A stretch of DNA of 64,000 bases from Lentibacillus juripiscarius JCM 12147 (GTDB taxonomy: Bacteria > Bacillota > Bacilli > Bacillales_D > Amphibacillaceae): assembly GCA_001311805.1 (NCBI GenBank), contig BBCA01000010.1:11905-75904 (forward strand), given 5' to 3'. The position numbers and the translations under genes were made by a program. The notes beneath the pieces were generated by a model. That model was not told the origin of the DNA. It saw nothing but the letters and a program-made list of their open reading frames with translations, and made no database searches. Every line of letters begins with the position of its first letter. The stretch's first letter is position 1. Shown here piece after piece: positions 53,823-62,882 of this stretch.

Positions 53823-54064
53823 TGGAGGATGAGTATTATTCTTTCACGCATACACGTGACAATGAAAAGTTTAATCGACAATATATAGCCCGCTTAGTAA
53901 AAATAAGGGATGAAAATGTAGTATTTACTATTGTACTGGATTCTAGCATCTTAGATGAGCAAGAATATAAAAAGATTATGCTTAATATTGCTACAGACTT
54001 TGAAAGTCTTTTAAAAAATCTTGAAAGAATGTATAATAGAAGTAGTAAAGGAGAAGGTGATTAA
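53822..54064 (+). CDS. Small uncharacterised protein, possibly the end of the preceding gene
   Basis: 80 residues (DEYYSFTHTRDNEKFNRQYI, VFTIVLDSSILDEQEYKKIM, ATDFESLLKNLERMY) start at an ATG that overlaps the preceding stop as TGATG. Coupled translation is possible. Equally, given the error rate of this sequence, the two may be one protein of about 336 residues broken by an indel; the mixed strand-helix text reads like the end of a sensor domain. I recognise no family. Confidence 0.5.
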   Translation: MEDEYYSFTHTRDNEKFNRQYIARLVKIRDENVVFTIVLDSSILDEQEYKKIMLNIATDFESLLKNLERMYNRSSKGEGD

Positions 54065-54065
54065 C

Positions 54066-54242
54066 ATGCCAATCCGAGAAGAAGTTCAAAGAAGTGTTCA
54101 AAATAAAGCGACCCAGAAGTCGATTGAAAAAAGACTAACTAGTGCTGGGATAAAAGTACAATCGGGTAAAAAAGCGCCGAAAAAAGGTGAGTTTTCAGGG
54201 ATAATTAGTAATAGCAAAAGGGTATTAAAGCTTAAATTTTGA
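54066..54242 (+). CDS. Small basic protein, paralogue 1
   Basis: 58 residues starting after AAGGAGAAGGTGATTAAC. It is rich in Lys and Arg, with KSIEKRLTSAGIKVQSGKKA and GEFSGIISNSKRVLKLKF. The same pattern (RL-x3-GI-x-V-x2-GKK-x-P-x3-E-[FY]-SGI, then LK-[IL]-x-F) appears in the gene at 54330, so they are diverged duplicates. Family unknown. Size and charge would suit an antitoxin or nucleic-acid-binding protein, which is inference. Confidence 0.6.
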   Translation: MPIREEVQRSVQNKATQKSIEKRLTSAGIKVQSGKKAPKKGEFSGIISNSKRVLKLKF

Positions 54243-54250
54243 TATTTTAT

Positions 54251-54280
54251 AAAAAGACGGCATTCACTGTCTTTTTTGTC
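54251..54280 (+). terminator. Hairpin terminator
   Basis: AAAAAGAC and GTCTTTTT pair around a 10-base loop, followed by a T-rich stretch. It separates the two small paralogues. Confidence 0.7.
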
Positions 54281-54329
54281 TGTATAACATATATATACAT
54301 TGGGTATAAACAGTAAAAGAGGTGTTCCA

Positions 54330-54500
54330 ATGTTATATAAAAACAATAATGAGTTTAATAAAAAGCAGGCGGAAATCATCGGACGTCTAAATAAAGAAGG
54401 GATTAGGGTTCGAAAGGGCAAAAAGGAACCCTTGAATAGAGAATATTCGGGGATACTTGGTTATGAAAGTAAGATATTAAAGATAAATTTTCCAAAATAA
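54330..54500 (+). CDS. Small basic protein, paralogue 2
   Basis: 56 residues from ATG 54330 after AGAGGTGTTCCA. It shares with paralogue 1 the order AEIIGRLNKEGIRVRKGKKE, then REYSGILGYESKILKINF. It has its own short intergenic leader and lies just before REP-like copy B. Function unknown. Confidence 0.6.
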   Translation: MLYKNNNEFNKKQAEIIGRLNKEGIRVRKGKKEPLNREYSGILGYESKILKINFPK

Positions 54501-54523
54501 ATATGGCATGTGGTATTAGTTTG

Positions 54524-54563
54524 GGTGCCTGTCACTTCCCGGATCTTGTCAAATTATGTCGAA
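54524..54563 (+). repeat. REP-like element, copy B
   Basis: GGTGCCTGTCACTTCCCG followed by GATCTTGTCAAATTATGTCGAA. It stands directly before the second copy of the comM leader, as copy A does before the first. Confidence 0.75.
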
Positions 54564-54862
54564 TGAAGTTTTATTTAAAGATGGCTGCTAGTATGGTGAA
54601 AACTGGCGGCTTTTTTATGATGTTTGGTTTTTCGTGGATGAGAAAAAAATTTAACGTTTAGTCAAAATAGCATTTTCTGTAGTTCTTTTTTATTGTTTGT
54701 TGTTTATCTTATTGGCATTTTGGCAAAAATTGAATTTTCCACCGTTTTAGGCCCTTAAAAGCCAGTTTTAGTGATTCTGTTTTCGAACAAACGTTCTTGA
54801 CTTTTGATAGAATATAGCTTATCTTATATCAAACCAATGACTAATAAAAGGTGTGAAAGATA
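54564..54862 (+). repeat. Direct duplication, downstream copy (leader of comM-like gene)
   Basis: The near match to 51997-52290 includes GATGGCTGCTAG, TTTAACGTTTAGTCAAAATA and TTCTTGACTTTTGATAG. Differences are scattered substitutions and short indels, so the duplication is not brand new. Confidence 0.8.
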
Positions 54863-55075
54863 ATGGCTGTTATTGTGTCGATTATTGGTCTGAAAGGGAT
54901 TGAAAGGTATCGAGTTGAAGTGGAGGTGCAGGTTTTTCCAGGGGTGGAAGGGGTTAATGTTGGTTTGCCGGATGCCTCGGTTAAAGAATCTAAAGATCGT
55001 GTAATGGCGGCTTTGTATGCGAATGGCTGTGAGGTTCCGGATAAGAAAGTCGTCATTAATTTGTCTTGGCGATGG
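54863..55075 (+). pseudogene. comM/yifB-like N-terminal fragment, copy 2
   Basis: MAVIVSIIGLKGIERYRVEV, GVEGVNVGLPDASVKESKDR and GCEVPDKKVVINLS are a good ComM N-terminus, better preserved than copy 1. It stops after about 70 residues, where transposase-like text begins. Copies 1 and 2 together do not make a full gene. Confidence 0.8.
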
Positions 55076-55266
55076 TGTACACCCCTTTCTTCATCTTATT
55101 ACCACGGGACCCGCCGCATCTTCTCCAAATTAATAAGAAATTCCCCTTTCAACTAGCTTCCTACTGTTTGATGATAAACCATTTTCACCTGCAAATACGC
55201 TCCAAAGAACAGCCCATTTCTAAAGTTATATCACTAATAAACAAATTGAGCCAAAGCAATAGTTAG
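55076..55266 (+). pseudogene. REP-associated tyrosine transposase (RAYT/Y1) remnant
   Basis: FQLASYCLMINHFHLQIRS (around 55160-55210) carries the HxH metal motif and surrounding text of IS200/RAYT Y1 transposases, followed by ISKVISLINKLSQS. The catalytic Tyr region and C-terminus are missing. RAYTs act on REP palindromes, and REP-like copies lie on both sides. Confidence 0.7.
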
Positions 55267-55297
55267 TGTTCTGAATGCATATAATAAGAGGTGGAAT

Positions 55298-55550
55298 ATG
55301 CCAAAATAACTGAATTCTCTGGTATGAAGATATATATGTATTTTGATGATCATGATCCCCTCATTTTCATGTCAGGGGGCAGAATAAAGCAGAAATATAT
55401 ATCGAAAATGGTCGGTATAAAAATGGATGTTTACCAATGAAGAAGCAACGGGATGTAATCATATGGCTTAATAAAAATAATAGTGATATTATGAAGGCAT
55501 GGAATGATTGTAAGGACGGTAAAATGCCACAAAAGATTCCGCCACTATAA
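55298..55550 (+). pseudogene. DUF4160 family protein, frameshifted
   Basis: MPKITEFSGMKIYMYFDDHD is the standard DUF4160 start; PPHFHV follows in the other frame, then, after several breaks, NEEATG and GKMPQKIPPL at the end, which are also typical. Start and stop are well placed (RBS AGAGGTGGA, stop 14 bp before the next gene), but at least three frame changes are needed. It pairs with the DUF2442 gene; such pairs have been predicted as toxin-antitoxin-like modules. Confidence 0.65.
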
Positions 55551-55563
55551 GGAGGGAAATCTT

Positions 55564-55872
55564 ATGCGTGAGATAATTAAGGCAAAATCAATTCCCAATT
55601 TGCATGGTTGGCTATTATGTGAATTTGAAAATGGGGAGAAGCGTTTTATTGATATTAGACCCTCCATGATCGGGATACTTGAGAAATTAAAAGACCCGCA
55701 ATTATTTAGACAGGTTTATGTGGACGATGACGCAGGTACGGTAGCTTGGCCGGAAGATATCCATATTGATCCGGATACGTTATACAATCGTGGCATTCAT
55801 TCAGGGGAAATACAACGTTTGGCCAAGATTATTAATTCTGATGAGCACGGTGATTGGTTGGAAAGAGCATGA
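55564..55872 (+). CDS. DUF2442 family protein
   Basis: 102 residues from ATG 55564, after AAGGAGGGAAATCTT. FENGEKRFIDIRPSMIG and TVAWPEDIHIDPDTLYNRGI are the family signature. It follows a DUF4160 gene, a combination common in genomes and suspected to be a toxin-antitoxin or DNA-related pair. Which partner, if either, is toxic is not shown by the sequence. Confidence 0.8.
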   Translation: MREIIKAKSIPNLHGWLLCEFENGEKRFIDIRPSMIGILEKLKDPQLFRQVYVDDDAGTVAWPEDIHIDPDTLYNRGIHSGEIQRLAKIINSDEHGDWLERA

Positions 55873-55880
55873 GTGTCATG

Positions 55881-55920
55881 GGTGTCTGTCATTTCCCGTA
55901 TTTCGTCAAATGATGTTCAA
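55881..55920 (+). repeat. REP-like element, copy C
   Basis: GGTGTCTGTCATTTCCCG then TATTTCGTCAAATGATGTTCAA, a diverged copy 8 bp after the DUF2442 stop. Confidence 0.65.
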
Positions 55921-56356
55921 TGAAATAATCATGTGGGCGGGCTGTTGGTCTATCGTACTGATTGTTTCTTAAATGAAAATTCGTTTGAACCATTGTCATA
56001 CCCAGCTAACTGTACCATCATCGCTCTATCCGCCAGGCACATTCATAAAACAGCTGAACACCTGGAAACGATAACAATATATTCATCATGAAACATTCTT
56101 ACTTTCATTTTATTATTTATGCAACACTAGTGATGCAAGGTGGATAATCTCGATAAGATGCTTATCACATGATATATAATGAAAAGAGGTTGATGATGCT
56201 GTACATCGATTAACCGTTTTGAATAAGAATAATATTATTGGGATCTTAAATACGATACCTACAACTGTTATGAGTGACATATAAAGAGTGGATAGTAAAA
56301 CTGTTACTATACCGGAAAGATTGGATTCTGGAATGGAGAAATGAGGTGAGTGAATA
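55921..56356. other. Intergenic region, no gene seen
   Basis: About 430 bp, AT-rich, with no supported frame and no clear terminator. The last 20 bp contain the ribosome site (GAGGTGAGTGA) of the next gene. Confidence 0.5.
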
Positions 56357-57110
56357 ATGACTAAGCGTCCATTTGTTTTATGGCTAATTTGGCAAAATAC
56401 CGAAACACGTCAACGATATCATATCGGGAATTTATCAAGCGTGGATGGAGAATTTACTTTTTCTTATGAGTTGAGCGGAAAAAGACGGACTCTTTTAGAA
56501 GCAATGGAAAATGGATATCGACCACATCTTGCTTTTCGGGATATTCATAAAGTGTATAAGTCTAATCGTTTGTTTGATGCTTTTACGAGAAGGCTACCAG
56601 ATAAGCGGAGGCCGGATTTCAAGGAACTCCTTCAATCATATGGATTATCAAATGATTATACAGAAATGGATGTATTACGTACTACGGGTGGAAGATTAGC
56701 AACGGATCCTTACGAGTTTGTTGCACCAATATATCGTTATGATAATCATTTTGATTTTGACTTTTATGTAGCAGGTTGGCGGTATTACGAAGGGGAAAAA
56801 CGCCTTAAATGAGTTAAAAGTGGGGGACGAAGTAACATTTGAGCTCGATGAAATGAATCCAGAAGATAAGAAAGCAATTGTTATCATGACTACCCAATCC
56901 GGTTATAAGTTAGGATATGTGCCAGCCTTTTATAGTGGCTTTACGTATGATGTTATGAAAAATAATGGAACATACAGAGCAAAAGTAGAGAGTGTTCATC
57001 TAGATGCAAAGCCTCAACAAAAGGTGAATATCTCAGTTGTTGGAGAAACTGATATTATTGAATATCAAGGTGCGGAATTTGATATTATGGAGCGGGTTGA
57101 ATTAGTTTAA
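56357..57110 (+). CDS. Uncharacterised protein with C-terminal HIRAN-like domain
   Basis: About 250 residues in two frames; one extra A in a five-A run near 56798 explains the break (ENALNELKVGDEV reads through). The N-terminal 150 residues (VLWLIWQNTETRQRYHIGNL, FRDIHKVYKSNRLFDAFTRR) resemble the start of HipA-like proteins only loosely. The C-terminal 100 residues (LKVGDEVTFELDEMNPEDKK, YKLGYVPAFYSGFTYDVM) match the HIRAN pattern, a small DNA-binding domain seen in repair and conflict proteins. No catalytic motif is apparent. It lies in the REP-rich accessory region with a terminator after it. Confidence 0.6.
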
Positions 57111-57119
57111 ATACAAAAT

Positions 57120-57158
57120 AAGCTGATGAGGGATATCTATCTCCTATCAGCTTTATTT
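57120..57158 (+). terminator. Hairpin terminator
   Basis: AAGCTGATGAGG faces CCTATCAGCTT (one mismatch), followed by TATTT. Confidence 0.65.
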
Positions 57159-57337
57159 GTGTAGTGTGCTCTTGAAGCAAACTTTGAAAATGTAAACCCT
57201 GATTGGGCTACTGCCTATGTATCTGGTGCAAATGGTTAATCCTGTTACTTTCATTGCTAAAATTAATTCCTGTCTCGCCCGAACATGTTAATATGGTGGT
57301 AACAGGAGCAAGAGCAATAAGGAAGGGGCGGGTTTTT

Positions 57338-58080
57338 ATGGGATTGGTGATTGACTATGTCATTTCCCTTACACATTTATATGGACTGGTCCACAAAGAT
57401 AAAGTTGCTGAGATATACAATATGCAAAACGATGAAAACGTTGGAGCAGCGGATGTGGATGATAGGGCAAAGAATCATGTGGATGAACTTGGCAAAAACT
57501 TTGTTGAATTACATGGAGACTATTTTGTACATGAGGCCATCATGGAATTTGATGAATTCGAACAGGAATTGGCAAAACGTCAGGGTAAGCCATTCTATAT
57601 CCCGAAACAAAAGAACTGTTGAAATACAAAGATGATTTTTATTTTGAACGGACGAAGGAATATAAGGCATTGAAAAGATATGTGCAACGGCATTTTTTCA
57701 ATGGGGATTCGTACAAAGCGGAGATGTTGTGTGAAGATATTCAAGGTGAATGTCAATTTGGTTTTTCATTGGATAATGTTTTCCAGTCATTTGAAAGGGA
57801 TGGCGTTGTATTTGAAAGTGAGAATCAAGTGCGCGAAGTGATGGAACTTGTTATGGATCTGTCCAATAATGTCCGGTTGTGGGAGAATAACGGATTTACA
57901 CCACATGAATTGACCAGTCGAACAGAACGGCCAATGCTGAATCCTTTGCCCGAAGAGGAGGCGTATCATGTGATGGCCAAGCCGGGAATAGGCCAGGAAA
58001 CCAATGCTGCAACACAGGGCGTGAACAAGAAGGTCGGCAGGAATGACCCATGCCCATGTGGGAGCGGGAAAAAATATTAG
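57338..58080 (+). CDS. SEC-C motif protein, frameshifted and short of its last codons
   Basis: About 245 residues in two frames joined near 57620. The body is helical and acidic, with VIDYVISLTHLYGLVHKDKV and CQFGFSLDNVFQSFERDGVV. The end is VGRNDPCPCGSGKKY, the start of a zinc-binding SEC-C motif. A TAG interrupts the usual KKYKKCC end, and the following codons still read KCC, so a single A-to-T change (or error) removed the last metal-binding Cys pair. Proteins of this shape are often of unknown role; SEC-C binds zinc and may mediate protein contacts. Confidence 0.68.
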
Positions 58081-58124
58081 AAATGTTGTTTGTAAAAGGC
58101 ATCGTAATGTGTGCCTGTTGATTT

Positions 58125-58164
58125 GGTGCCTGTCACTTCCCGAGTTTTGTCATTTTATGTCGAA
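58125..58164 (+). repeat. REP-like element, copy D
   Basis: GGTGCCTGTCACTTCCCG then AGTTTTGTCATTTTATGTCGAA, preceded by a partial copy (GTGCCTGTTG) 15 bp before. Confidence 0.7.
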
Positions 58165-58213
58165 AATTGGCTGTTGGTTTGGTGGTGGCGCGGCAGAGAG
58201 ACATACTCATGAT

Positions 58214-58256
58214 ATGCTTATTGTCCCATCTTGAACTTAGGTGGGACAATGAGCAT
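58214..58256. terminator. Bidirectional hairpin terminator
   Basis: ATGCTTATTGTCCCA and TGGGACAATGAGCAT form an 15-bp stem with one wobble, between the SEC-C gene region and the convergent SpoIIAA-like gene. Confidence 0.8.
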
Positions 58257-58260
58257 GTTT

Positions 58261-58617
58261 CTATTCTTCACGAAGCCATTCTCTTGCTGCTTCCAGTTCT
58301 TCCAGCGGATACTGGTATACTTCCACGCCCGGTATAAGTTTTTCTATATTTTCGTTAAGCCCCACAAACGTTTCATCTGCGACAATAGCGCTTTTCTTTA
58401 TGCTTTTTAAATGGGTAACAATTTTCCAGCCTTTCAACACTGCCTTCGTAGTATTACCATCAATGTTCTTGAAAACAAATAAAATGTTGAGTGGTTCCTC
58501 TTGAAGCTTTTTGGCCTTTAAAGCCCTTTCAAATTTTTGTAAGTCATCCTGCGTTGCTGTACCCTCAGTCGTCACTTCCAAAATCTCGCCTTGTTTTTCA
58601 CCTTTTATTTCCAGCAT
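58261..58617 (-). CDS. SpoIIAA-like (STAS/SEC14-type) small protein
   Basis: An intact 118-residue protein. MLEIKGEKQGEILEVTTEGT starts a beta-rich half; then FERALKAKKLQEEPLNILFV, AVLKGWKIVTHLKSIKKSAI and VEVYQYPLEELEAAREWL match the SpoIIAA-like fold family found across bacteria. The family name is structural; these proteins are not sporulation anti-anti-sigma factors and probably bind lipids or small ligands. It stands alone between a terminator and an AT-rich region. Confidence 0.78.
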   Translation of the reverse strand: MLEIKGEKQGEILEVTTEGTATQDDLQKFERALKAKKLQEEPLNILFVFKNIDGNTTKAVLKGWKIVTHLKSIKKSAIVADETFVGLNENIEKLIPGVEVYQYPLEELEAAREWLREE

Positions 58618-59155
58618 CTTCTCATCCTCTCATTTACATCTTTGTATATAGTATTTCACTCTAAATGCGTAATGAAACATTTACCTCTAACGATACTTCC
58701 CCAACAAAATCTCCCCTCAATGGCTATTATCATGGTATTCATCACCTTGACAAATTCACCAAAAAGAAAAGTGAGAGATCAACCGCTCATAAAGGTCCGA
58801 TTCTCTTCAACTAACATTCAGTGGTAAAAAGCGCCCCGCCGCAACTGAATGATGTTTCATTTATCGTCTTGTACTCGCGTATCCGGAATACATGTAATTT
58901 TCAGCAGGCAAAGAGTATACTGATTAAGAAGTACTGGTCTATAAGTGTTCGTGTAAAGGGAAGGGGGATACGAGTGCCATTGCAGTCATACTGCCACTAG
59001 CAGTAACATTTGGTTCCTCGCTTGGGCTGCCAGCTCTAACCATAGCCTTGCTCACGATACTAATAATCGGGAGCTTTATGGTATTGTTCAGCGGACTGCT
59101 CGCAGCCTATTACTTGAGGGACAAGGGACCTGTCCTGACTTGCCCCTATGTCCCA
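58618..59155. other. Intergenic region with a possible small membrane peptide
   Basis: From about 58975 to 59130 one plus-strand frame reads AIAVILPLAVTFGSSLGLPA, then TILIIGSFMVLFSGLLAAYY and LRDKG, a hydrophobic two-helix pattern. The TTG at 59048 or an upstream start would be used, but no good ribosome site is evident. I leave it as possible only. The rest is AT-rich without a gene. Confidence 0.35.
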
Positions 59156-60027
59156 CTACAGTCCTTTCACATCAAGTGTTTTTATGAATTGGACAAAGGC
59201 TTTAACGATGTTCATCTGGAGGGAATCTTCATGAAAATACATCCAAGTTTTCCGCGTAATCGGATTACCTGTGGGATGATTTAAATTCTTAATGACAAGG
59301 TCGGGGTACGGGCGCACGACAAGGTTAGCCATAATGGCGTATCCAAGACCGTTGATTACCATTCTTTGCATGTTTCGACCTGGTTTACCTGAATATTAAT
59401 GTTGGGATGTTCTTCATAGTTGCTGTACCACCAATTATCCGCAATAATTTTCATCTTCTCGTCTGTATGATAATCAATACGCGGCATTTTCGGGAGATCG
59501 CCCCATGCAAAATTCCATGGTGATGCAATGCATACTTCTTCTTCATAGAGCAATTCTTTCTGATCATTCCAATTGTAGTCCCCTTTGATGAAACTGATAT
59601 GGACATCATGATTTAGGATCCGCCGGTGTATGTCGCTGCTCCAGCCGGTAACAACCTGGAATTCCACGTTTGGGTAGGTTTGCTTGAAAAGCCGCAGTAT
59701 TTTTGGCATTTTATTCAAAGCAAAAAGTTAGACGCCCCACCCGTAATGTTCCTGTTACTTCTTGTTTCATATTATTCAGTTTTTCCTCAATTTTCGTCTG
59801 CTCCCGGAGCATTCTTTTGCATGAAGCGCGAGTTCTTCTCCTTCAGGTGTGAACGTGATTCCACGCTGTTTCCGAATGATCAGCTGTACGCCATAATACT
59901 CTTCAAGACTTTTTATACGTGTTGTTAATGTCGGCTGTGATAAAAATAAATGTTTAGCAGTTTGTGTGATATTACCTGTTGAATACAGAGCATCAAGCAT
60001 TTCCCAATTTTGATATTTCAACAACAT
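59156..60027 (-). CDS. LysR-family transcriptional regulator, frameshifted
   Basis: The N-terminal helix-turn-helix is intact: WEMLDALYSTGNITQTAKHL, then FLSQPTLTTRIKSLEEYYGV and FTPEGEELALHA. The effector domain is split near 59775, 59718 and 59365 but recognisable (KILRLFKQTYPNVEFQVVTG, ISFIKGDYNW, MVINGLGYAIMANLVV). It is divergent from the methylcitrate operon, whose start lies 180 bp away, the classical arrangement for a LysR regulator controlling its neighbour. The co-inducer would then be a propionate-pathway metabolite, by inference. Confidence 0.8.
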
Positions 60028-60210
60028 TCATCCCTTTGTTTCTGACATTGAAAAAAAAAATTTATGCTTAATTATTAAAATTATATATTTTTATAATTGT
60101 AAATTCAACTTTATACTAGTGTTATAGATAATGAAGCAGAGACACAGGAACAACTAGAATGGGGTATGAAAAGGTTTTCGTCATAAGTAACTCATTAAGA
60201 CAAGGGGTGG

Positions 60211-61325
60211 ATGACTTTGAAAACAGAAGAAACGTTTGTTCCGGGGCTGAAAGGTGTTATTGCTTGTGAAACGGGTATTTCCCTATTGGATACCGAACGG
60301 GAAAAGATTAATATCAGAGGGCACGACTTGATTGATCTATCACAGAAAAAGACTTATGCAGACATGGTTTATCTGCTGTTGGAAGGATCACTGCCGGATG
60401 ACTCAGAAAGAGAGAAGCTGGAGAAAAAACTGAAGGCGCATTATGATGTTCCGGCAAATGTGACGGAGGTACTGGAAATGCTTCCGGAACATACGCACGC
60501 CATGGATGGACAGCGTACTGCAATATCCGTACTGGCCGGATATGACGAAAGGATTGATGACCGTTCCACTTCTGTGAACAAAGAACGTGCTTATGAACTA
60601 TTGGGCCAATTGCCGGCGATAACGGTCAACAGCTATCGCATTCTTCATGGAAAAGAACCTGTAAAGCCGAATCCTGAGCTGTCATACAGTGCGAACTTTT
60701 TGTACATGATTACGGGCAAAGAACCGACAGAACGCGAGGAGGAAATTTTGACAGTTCCCTGTTGCTGTACAGTGAACATGAAATGCCAAACTCAACATTT
60801 ACCTCAAGGGTGATTGCATCGACGAACTCAGACATGTATGGTGCATTGTCCGGTGCGGTCGCTTCACTGAAAGGGAATTTGCACGGCGGTGCGAATGAAG
60901 CTGTGATGCATATGCTGAAGGAGACAGATTCGGTTTCCGGTTTTGAACAATTAATGAAAACAAAATTGGAGAAAAAGGAAAAAATCATGGGCTTCGGGCA
61001 CCGGGTATATATGAATAGAATGGATCCGCGTGCATTGGTGATGAAAGAATCTCTGAAACAGCTTTGTGATATAAAAGGTGACAACACACTTCTTGAAATG
61101 TGTGAAGCCGGTGAAGATATTATGAAAGAAGAAAAAGGGTTGTATCCGAATCTTGACTATTATGCTGCACCAGTATATTGGATGTTAGGTGTTCCAATTC
61201 CATTATATACACCAATCTTTTTCAGCTCCCGAGCTGCCGGCTTGTGCGCGCATATTATCGAACAGCATGACAACAACCGCCTATTCCGGCCGCGTGTAAA
61301 ATATACCGGAAAAGAATTGGAGTAA
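60211..61325 (+). CDS. prpC: 2-methylcitrate synthase / citrate synthase family
   Basis: This condenses propionyl-CoA with oxaloacetate. About 370 residues join across a break near 60745. The opening FVPGLKGVIACETGISLLDT matches MmgD/PrpC. INIRGHDLIDLSQKKTYADM, MLPEHTHAMDGQRTAISVLA (substrate-binding His), ALSGAVASLKGNLHGGANEA and KIMGFGHRVYMNRMDPRA (His and Arg of the active site) follow, then LDYYAAPVYWMLGVPIPLYT. Choice of methylcitrate over plain citrate synthase comes from the following prpD and prpB genes. B. subtilis mmgD is the likely orthologue. Confidence 0.86.
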
Positions 61326-61428
61326 AGTCAGCTGATTCCTACTTATAGAGGGCAATCGGTGATTGCCGGTTGCTTCCAGTTTGCCGCATGAACACACACA
61401 AATATATAAAAGAGAAAGGACGTTGACA

Positions 61429-62861
61429 ATGGAATTGGTAAAAGATCAACGGAAAGTCGATACGGTATTGGAAGAAATAGCAGATTATGTCTTAAATAAA
61501 GAAATTACCAGTGAGGAAGCTTTTTCAACTGCACATTATGTGTTGTTAGATACACTTGGCTGCGGGATTCTTGCATTGGATTATCCGGAATGCACGAAAC
61601 TTTTGGGGCCAATTGTTCCTGGCACGACGGTTCCTGATGGGGCACGGGTTCCAGGTACGCCCCATGTGCTTGACCCTGTACAAGGGGCATTTAATATTGG
61701 CGCGATGATTCGCTGGCTTGATTATAATGATACGTGGCTTGCTGCAGAATGGGGACATCCATCAGACAACTTAGGAGGCATTCTTGCTGTGGCTGATTAT
61801 CTCAGCAGGAAACGCATCCGCAATGGAGAGGGTCCGGTAGAGATTCGTGAAGTGCTGGAGATGATGATTAAGGCACATGAAATTCAAGGTATTCTTGCAT
61901 TGGAAAACAGTTTGAATCGCGTGGGACTTGATCATGTGCTGTATGTGAAAATAGCGACGACAGCTGTTGTTGCAAAAATGCTCGGCGGAAGCAAGGAAGA
62001 AATCATGAACGCCTTGTCTAACGCATGGATTGATAATTCCAGTTTGCGAACCTATCGCCATGCACCAAATACCGGTTCAAGAAAATCTTGGGCTGCAGGA
62101 GACGCTACAAGCAGAGGCGTTCGCCTGGCAATGATGGCTGTACAGGGTGAGATGGGCTATGCGACTGCGTTAAGTGCACCTGGCTGGGGTTTTCAGGATG
62201 TGCTGTTTCATAAGCAGGAATTAACGATAAGCCAGCCATTCGACAGCTATGTCATGGAGAATGTATTATTTAAAGTAGCGTACCCCGCTGAGTTTCATGC
62301 GCAAACAGCAGCAGAGGCTGCAGTACAGCTTCATCCGGAAGTGAAAGCCCGTTTGGATGACATTGATCAAATAACCATCACGACCCATGAGTCTGCTATC
62401 CGGATTATCGATAAAAAGGACCGCTTTACAATCCTGCAGACCGTGACCATTGCATTCAGTATATTACGGCAATTGGACTTTTAAAAGGCAATGTGACAGC
62501 AGAGGATTATGAAGAAGAAGCGGCCGCTGATCCAATAATTGATACATTGCGGGAAAAAATGATTTTGACAGAAGACAAAACATATACGGAGGATTATCTA
62601 GATCCGGAAAAACGTTCGATTGCAAATGCCGTTCAAATTCATTTTAAAGATGGCACCGTAACAGATAATGTGGAAGTGGAATATCCATTGGGCCACAGGT
62701 TCAGAAGGGAAGAGGCAATGCCTGAATTACGGAAAAAGTATTCCTTTAATCTTTCTGCGACGTATGCAAAGAAACAGCAGCAGGAAATTGAGAAAGTAAG
62801 TTTTGACTACCAGAAACTTACTGGAATGGCGGTTCATGAATTTGTAGATCTTTTCGTCTAA
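61429..62861 (+). CDS. prpD: 2-methylcitrate dehydratase
   Basis: This dehydrates 2-methylcitrate in the second step of the cycle. ATG 61429 follows AGAAAGGACG; the longer frame from 61363 lacks support. Signatures of the MmgE/PrpD family: [40 protein letters not shown] (acidic active-site stretch), [37 protein letters not shown], and [19 protein letters not shown] break near 62470 restores [18 protein letters not shown], the conserved late motif. About 477 residues, normal for the family. It lies 100 bp after prpC in the same operon. Confidence 0.9.
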
Positions 62862-62882
62862 GTAAAAAGGGGGCAAAAACAT

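Noticed and set aside
56357..56812. HipA-type toxin call for the HIRAN-like protein
   Set aside because: Only a loose resemblance of the first residues; no kinase catalytic motifs are present and no HipB-like partner is adjacent.
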